Assembly (NCBI GenBank): GCA_008501835.1
Contig: QQUB01000702.1
Span: 1 to 19,791 of the forward strand
Reading direction: 5' to 3'
Length of the DNA: 19,791 bases
Source of the DNA: Bacteroidota bacterium
Lineage (GTDB): Bacteria; Bacteroidota; Bacteroidia; Chitinophagales; Saprospiraceae
Positions 16,118 through 19,791 of this stretch are shown in pieces. The notes under the pieces were generated by a model, which did no database searches, was not told where the DNA came from, and saw only the letters and a list, made by a program, of their open reading frames with translations. The position numbers and the translations under genes were made by a program. Position 1 is the stretch's first letter; each line of letters opens with the position of its first letter.

Positions 16118-16687
16118 ATGAACATGTTTGAAAAACTCCACACCAGATTGATCCCCGTTGCCCAAGTAAGATATATCCTGCCTGGTATCTTTTTAATTCT
16201 CTTATTCAACTTCGTATTTTTCCCTCAAGGCCGAAACAGGCTGCTGGAAGATAATACGCTTTCTGGCCATTTGCTTGATACAAAATTCAGTTATGGAGTT
16301 GATGAAGCTTTTGACCTGATGCAAAGTTATGGTCCTGAAGCCAGAACTGTTTACTGGAAAATGGCCCTGGTGGTTGATAATCCTTATGCGGTTGTTTACA
16401 GCCTTGCTCTGATGCTTTTGCTCATTTTATTATTTTCTGCCACCGTGCCGGAAAACAGTTTGCTCAAAGTACTCAGCTTTGTACCTCTCCTCGCCGGACT
16501 GGCAGATATCGCTGAAAATGCCTGTCTCGCTTATATGTTGAGGTCTTTTCCCGATATAAGTGAAGACATTATTAAACTCTCCTCATTTTTCACCTCCATG
16601 AAGTGGATCTTTTTGACAGGTTCTTTAATCCTGTTGGCTTGGGGAACTTTCAAATACTTTTCTTCTGCCAGACCAAATCACAAGTAA
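16118..16687 (+). CDS. Four-helix membrane protein with DxxEN motif, 189 aa
   Basis: I do not recognise a named family. Four hydrophobic segments are visible: about 20-36, 90-108, 118-141 and 156-177. Between the first two lies a soluble stretch of about 50 residues (with DTKFSYGVDEAFDLMQSYG), probably on one face of the membrane. The third helix carries Asp130, Glu133 and Asn134 (GLADIAENACL), charged and polar residues inside the membrane that are likely to be functionally important. The ATG at 16118 is chosen; Met3 is a possible alternative. The gene is not closely linked to its neighbours: 345 nt separate it from the polymerase and 241 nt from the stress-protein genes. No function is assigned. 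Confidence 0.75.
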   Translation: MNMFEKLHTRLIPVAQVRYILPGIFLILLFNFVFFPQGRNRLLEDNTLSGHLLDTKFSYGVDEAFDLMQSYGPEARTVYWKMALVVDNPYAVVYSLALMLLLILLFSATVPENSLLKVLSFVPLLAGLADIAENACLAYMLRSFPDISEDIIKLSSFFTSMKWIFLTGSLILLAWGTFKYFSSARPNHK

Positions 16688-16737
16688 TTGACATTTTCCA
16701 TTCCTTGCAATCAGGTAACAATAAAGACTTCATTCAG

Positions 16738-16797
16738 GCTGCCGACTGAAGACTGCCGACTGAAGGCTGCCGACTGAGGACTGCCGACTGAAGACTG
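16738..16797 (+). repeat. 14-bp tandem repeat (minisatellite), about 4.3 copies
   Basis: The unit (A/G)CTGCCGACTGAAG occurs at 16738-16751, 16752-16765, 16766-16779 (one change, GAGG for GAAG) and 16780-16793, with a partial unit ACTG to 16797. The first base of the unit is G, A, G, A in turn. It is intergenic, 131 nt upstream of the first stress-protein gene, and could vary in copy number by slippage. Confidence 0.9.
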
Positions 16798-16809
16798 TAC
16801 CTTCCCTGC

Positions 16810-16844
16810 TGACAAATGTCATAAGTACTTTCTGACATTGGTCA
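16810..16844 (+). promoter_or_regulatory. Pair of palindromic dyads, candidate operator
   Basis: TGACAAATGTCA (16810-16821) and TGACATTGGTCA (16833-16844) are palindromes of the form TGAC-N4-GTCA with centres exactly 23 bp apart, about two helical turns. A near-match to the -7 box (TATGTTGG, 16874-16881, one mismatch) lies 30 nt downstream. Such arrangements are typical of CRP/FNR-family activators, but no regulator is identified here. Confidence 0.45.
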
Positions 16845-16928
16845 CTCCTTTTTAGTGTGAAAAAGAGCAAGTTTATGTTGGATGATGAATCAACTTTAGG
16901 CTATTTCTAACGACCAAAACAGAGTGTT

Positions 16929-17864
16929 ATGAAAACAGCGGAAAAAGTTCAACCAGGTAAACTTGCTTCTTTTGATATTGGTGGCGTTCTCGTTGCGCTG
17001 GAACTCGGTAAAACCGATGCCTCTAATCTGAATTATTTGAAGTTCCTTTCGGACACTTTTTACGTTCGTGAAGTGGCCGTATTACATGTGGTGCCCAAGA
17101 TCACGCTTTTTGACAAGGCACTCGAATATGATACTGATCCGGATGTTCTGGGCGATTATAAGATCAATGAGGAGGTTGTTGAAGAGCTGAGAGGTAAGAT
17201 CAAGGGCAGATTTGTCGATAAACCTGAAATGGACATTGTTTTTGATGTCAAAGAAGGTGAACCCCTCGAACAATTACTGCGTGAAGCAGAAATTCTTGAG
17301 CCGGACCTGGTCCTGATCGGACAAAATACCGATACTACTGCTCATGGAATCCTGGCCAAGAATCTCGTCCGGAAAGTCGATTGTGATGCGTTGGTTGTGC
17401 CAGACACTGCTTCTGCCCGGATCCGGACAATTTTGGTCCCTATAGATTTTTCACCTTATTCACTCATGGCACTGAAAAAGGCTGTGGCTATGGCCGAATC
17501 AATGGAGCCCAAGCCAGAGGTGATAGCTCTTCATGTATATGATATGCCGAACTTCAGTACTTATAAGATCAGTCGGACACCTGATCAGTTTAAAGACATG
17601 ATTCACAGCAACAGGATTGAAGGAGCTTCCAATTTCATCAATTCAAATATCAAGGAAACTGATGTAGATATCACTGTTGAGATGATTGCCCGTACTGGCC
17701 CGGGTACTGGCCATTACGTTATGGAATTCGCCAAGCAAGAAGAGGTGGACCTGATCATTATGGGAGCTAAGGGGCACTCGAGGGTAGAGTTATTGCTTTT
17801 GGGAAGTGTTACCGAAAAGGTATTGTCCAGCAATGAGCATATTCCCGTTCTTGTAGTTAAATAG
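16929..17864 (+). CDS. Universal stress protein, two tandem UspA domains
   Basis: This 311-aa protein contains two UspA domains. The N-terminal domain (about 10-158) keeps the fold pattern (VAVLHVVP, then DLVLIGQN, then ALVVPD) but lacks the nucleotide motif: after GQN there is no second glycine at the right place. The C-terminal domain (about 165-311) begins with TILVPIDFSPYS and carries a perfect ATP-binding signature G-x2-G-x9-G-S (Gly279, Gly282, Gly292-Ser293). Usp proteins of this type bind ATP and support survival under starvation, hypoxia or redox stress; the exact role varies. A second tandem Usp gene follows 81 nt downstream, with a hairpin in between. The upstream region has two dyads that could be regulator sites. 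Confidence 0.9.
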   Translation: MKTAEKVQPGKLASFDIGGVLVALELGKTDASNLNYLKFLSDTFYVREVAVLHVVPKITLFDKALEYDTDPDVLGDYKINEEVVEELRGKIKGRFVDKPEMDIVFDVKEGEPLEQLLREAEILEPDLVLIGQNTDTTAHGILAKNLVRKVDCDALVVPDTASARIRTILVPIDFSPYSLMALKKAVAMAESMEPKPEVIALHVYDMPNFSTYKISRTPDQFKDMIHSNRIEGASNFINSNIKETDVDITVEMIARTGPGTGHYVMEFAKQEEVDLIIMGAKGHSRVELLLLGSVTEKVLSSNEHIPVLVVK

Positions 17865-17880
17865 GCAGGATCGAACCATG

Positions 17881-17922
17881 AATTGTCAATGGACAAAACG
17901 TTGAAAGATTCCATTGACAATT
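17881..17922 (+). other. 13-bp inverted repeat between the two stress-protein genes
   Basis: AATTGTCAATGGA (17881-17893) pairs perfectly with TCCATTGACAATT (17910-17922), loop 16 nt. It lies 16 nt after the first stop and 23 nt before the second start. Without a T-run it is more likely a processing, stability or attenuation element than a full terminator. Its presence argues that 17883-17945 is not coding. Confidence 0.6.
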
Positions 17923-17945
17923 TTACAAACACAAAACCAATAAAC

Positions 17946-18758
17946 ATGAAAAGTATATTATTCCCAACAGACTTCTCACCTTCTTCACAAAATGCCTTTA
18001 AATATGCCTGTTTGCTTGCCAGGGATATTGGGGCCAGGATCGATGTGATTACTGTGTTTCATTTGCCGGCCTCTGATGTTGCTGATCTTCCGGCGGATTA
18101 TTATCCGCGGTTGATTGAAGAGCAGGAAGAAGTCCTTGAGAACAAATTAAAGGCATTTACCCAAAATGTGGATTGTGAAGATGTCCTGGGTAGATATGAT
18201 GTTGCCTATGGGATGTTTGTTCCGCAGGAGATCACCAGTTTTGCAAAAATGCGAGACTACGAACTGATCGTCATGGGTACCAAAGGGTCGCATAATATCA
18301 TGGAAAAGCTGATGGGCAGTATTACCACCCATACTATGATGCAGGCTCCTTGCCCTGTTTTAGCAGTTCCTGATGGTGCCATTTATGAAAAAGTGGAAAA
18401 GATTGCTTACGCAACGGATTTTAGTTTGAACGATGCACACTCGGTTAAAATGTTGATTGGTATTGCCAAGGAAATAGGTGCTGAGACCTATTTTGTTCAC
18501 GTGGAGACTCATGCTGAGTTGGGCAGGGTAGGAGATATGATAGAGATAGAGAACTATCCATTCGAGTTTTCTGAATTTTCTGTGGTTAATCATAAATCCG
18601 TCATGCTGGGCCTCGATAATTATATGGAAGAAAAGGGGATCGACTGGTTGTCGTTATTCCTGCCGAGAAGGAGGCTTTGGGAGCGGTTGTTCCATAGTAG
18701 TTTTACCCGGAAAATGACGTTTCACACCAATAAGCCAGTGTTAGTTTTTCATGAATAA
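17946..18758 (+). CDS. Universal stress protein, two tandem UspA domains, 270 aa
   Basis: The UspA fold starts at once with MKSILFPTDFSPSSQNA, so the ATG at 17946 is preferred. An in-frame upstream ATG at 17883 would add 21 residues encoded by the inverted repeat. The N-terminal domain (about 1-147) has the complete ATP-binding signature G-x2-G-x9-G-S (Gly111, Gly114, Gly124-Ser125). The C-terminal domain (about 153-270) begins KIAYATDFS but lacks the signature and ends with a basic stretch (LPRRRLWERL) before PVLVFHE. This is the reverse of the upstream paralogue, where the C-terminal half has the motif. The two genes probably form an operon that ends at the terminator at 18812-18848. Stress role is by family; partner and signal are unknown. 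Confidence 0.88.
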   Translation: MKSILFPTDFSPSSQNAFKYACLLARDIGARIDVITVFHLPASDVADLPADYYPRLIEEQEEVLENKLKAFTQNVDCEDVLGRYDVAYGMFVPQEITSFAKMRDYELIVMGTKGSHNIMEKLMGSITTHTMMQAPCPVLAVPDGAIYEKVEKIAYATDFSLNDAHSVKMLIGIAKEIGAETYFVHVETHAELGRVGDMIEIENYPFEFSEFSVVNHKSVMLGLDNYMEEKGIDWLSLFLPRRRLWERLFHSSFTRKMTFHTNKPVLVFHE

Positions 18759-18811
18759 TAGAAGTTTCCGGATTGCCTGGAATTGGTGGTTCGGTAAAAA
18801 ATGATGCGTTT

Positions 18812-18848
18812 AAATGCGCCTGTTTTGTGTGAAACGGGCGCATTTTTT
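18812..18848 (+). terminator. Intrinsic terminator of the stress-protein operon
   Basis: A 14-bp stem (18812-18825 with 18832-18845, one G-T wobble, GC-rich core GCGCC/GGCGC) with loop TGTGTG runs into a T-tract (18843-18848). It lies 54 nt after the stop of the second stress-protein gene. It is the clearest Rho-independent terminator in the window. Confidence 0.9.
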
Positions 18849-18924
18849 ATTTCTATTGTAAGTGCTTGTAAATCAATTTTTTATGATGTATTTCTTGAAG
18901 GGGTTTTAAAAAAAGATAGTAAAA

Positions 18925-18955
18925 AAAAGTCACGTTTGGTGTTTTCGTGGCTTTT
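18925..18955 (+). other. Hairpin upstream of the small lipoprotein gene
   Basis: AAAAGTCACG (18925-18934) pairs with CGTGGCTTTT (18946-18955) with one wobble around an 11-nt loop, preceded by an A-run and followed by TATATA. It could be a second, weaker bidirectional terminator or a leader structure of the next gene, 39 nt before its ATG. Confidence 0.4.
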
Positions 18956-18994
18956 ATATATAACGATTCTTTTTAAAAATTTAAACACCGAAAA

Positions 18995-19420
18995 ATGAAA
19001 ACTTTATCTACTGAAGCCAGACTTTTTTTATTGCTGATAACCATGTTTGTTCTCTCTGTTTCTGCTTGTCAAAAAGAAGTCATATCTGCTGATTTGGCTG
19101 ACGAAATCATTGGATCCTATGAAGGGGAGTATAGAGAAGGGGAGGATGGTTTTACGGTTATTGTCAGTAACGTTATCGGAACTGCCACAAAAACATCATC
19201 CGAATCGATTGAAATGGAACTGGAGCTTGTTCCGGGGATTTTCACCCTCGATTTTTCTGCTCAAATGGAAACTTCAACAACCTTCGTGGTTGAGGAATTT
19301 GAACTTGATGGAGATATGCTCGAAGGAGAAGGGGTTTTGGAGGAGAATATTCTTGAAATCTCCTTTTATGAGGCCGGAACATTGAAGCCTTATGGCAGTT
19401 ATGTAGCCGAAAAGCAATAG
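18995..19420 (+). CDS. Small lipoprotein of unknown function, 141 aa
   Basis: The N-terminus is a lipoprotein signal: basic start, hydrophobic LFLLLITMFVL, lipobox VSAC with Cys25. The next residues QKE resemble the charged tail that Bacteroidota use to send lipoproteins to the cell surface. The mature part is acidic (many Glu) and begins IIGSYEGEYREGEDGF. It continues in alternating beta-strand patterns with paired Glu residues (IEMELELV; FVVEEFELDGDMLEGEG), compatible with a small lipocalin-like or beta-barrel fold. I recognise no family and propose no function. It sits between two hairpins upstream and another secreted protein gene 73 nt downstream, with which it may be co-transcribed. Confidence 0.75.
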   Translation: MKTLSTEARLFLLLITMFVLSVSACQKEVISADLADEIIGSYEGEYREGEDGFTVIVSNVIGTATKTSSESIEMELELVPGIFTLDFSAQMETSTTFVVEEFELDGDMLEGEGVLEENILEISFYEAGTLKPYGSYVAEKQ

Positions 19421-19493
19421 TAAGTTGCCCATTTTGATCTACCGTTTTCCCAAAACCTCCATATTTTTTTAACCAAATGAAAATATAAATCTG

Positions 19494-19791
19494 ATGAATA
19501 GATTTTTACACAGCCTTATGGTCATAGTTTTAATGATCATAATAACCCCAAAAAATGAGGCTTTCACTTCCCTCCACCCCGATTCTTTGTTTAGGCAAAA
19601 ACAGGTTTACAAAAACCTTCCGGCCCTGGCCGAAAAATTAAGTGTTGGATTATCCAATTCTGGTATTTTAAATCCGGAGGAACCAACTCCTCATTCCTCC
19701 ATTGTGGGAGAAGAGATTATTTCTCAACAAAAATTCGATTTCCCCGATCTGGATGCCCGGCTCAATGCTGCGTTTGAACGCTCCGCAGAAA
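19494..19791 (+). CDS. Secreted protein, N-terminal fragment (runs off the right edge)
   Basis: From the ATG at 19494 the frame stays open to the window end (99 complete codons). It starts with MNRFLHSLMVIVLMIIIT, a hydrophobic signal peptide or anchor, followed by a polar region (KNEAFTSLHPDSLFRQK) and then PALAEKLSVGLSNSGIL and FPDLDARLNAAFERSAE. No domain can be recognised in the visible part. It lies 73 nt after the small lipoprotein gene on the same strand. Exported location is likely; function unknown. Confidence 0.6.
   Translation, partial: MNRFLHSLMVIVLMIIITPKNEAFTSLHPDSLFRQKQVYKNLPALAEKLSVGLSNSGILNPEEPTPHSSIVGEEIISQQKFDFPDLDARLNAAFERSAE

Noticed and set aside
16738..16797. Tandem repeat as a CRISPR array
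   Set aside because: Units are 14 bp and directly adjacent without spacers, and no cas genes are nearby.
17883..17945. N-terminal 21-residue extension of the second stress protein
   Set aside because: The segment is largely a 13-bp inverted repeat, and the Usp fold starts exactly at the ATG at 17946.
18801..18998. 65-aa open frame after the stress-protein operon
   Set aside because: It runs through a clear intrinsic terminator and a second hairpin and overlaps the start of the lipoprotein gene.

Overview
The window looks like a chromosomal segment of a Bacteroidota bacterium, probably close to the Saprospiria. The signs are perfect TAnnTTTG -7 promoter boxes, the near absence of Shine-Dalgarno sequences, type II lipoproteins with Bacteroidota-like export tails, a very large SprA-flavoured outer-membrane protein, and intergenic DNA full of short hairpin and repeat elements. 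This assignment comes from reading the sequence; no database was searched. I saw no rRNA, tRNA, CRISPR array or insertion sequence.

Left part (1-5706), all on the minus strand. In transcription order: a secreted 137-aa protein of unknown function; a tight two-gene unit of a sodium:solute symporter and an alpha/beta hydrolase (11-nt gap); a thiolase-fold KASIII homologue; and, 50 nt further on, a class-2-lipase-like lipoprotein that runs off the left edge. The KASIII homologue keeps the nucleophilic Cys but has Thr and Tyr where FabH has its catalytic His and Asn, so it is unlikely to be a standard FabH. The gaps here hold several copies of an AAGGG(G/T)TTGAC-type motif.

Middle (6128-12513). 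A 1173-aa surface beta-barrel-type protein is followed by a non-coding stretch of hairpins and a 137-bp inverted-repeat element. Next comes a minus-strand CoiA-like protein (zinc cluster, PD-(D/E)xK-like core, second zinc cluster). Divergent from it is a translesion-synthesis pair: a catalytically intact Y-family polymerase (11371-12513) and a 979-aa DnaE2/ImuC-type polymerase (12833-15772, TTG start). No imuA-like or lexA-like gene accompanies the pair.

Right part (16118-19791), all on the plus strand: a four-helix membrane protein with a DxxEN motif, a 14-bp minisatellite, two palindromic dyads 23 bp apart, and two tandem-domain universal stress proteins that carry the ATP-binding signature in opposite halves. 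A strong intrinsic terminator closes this unit. A small lipoprotein and the start of another secreted protein end the window.

Most promising for follow-up: the KASIII homologue without its His/Asn pair, the CoiA-like nuclease divergent from the polymerase pair and bracketed by 17-bp direct repeats, and the putative operator dyads in front of the stress-protein genes.
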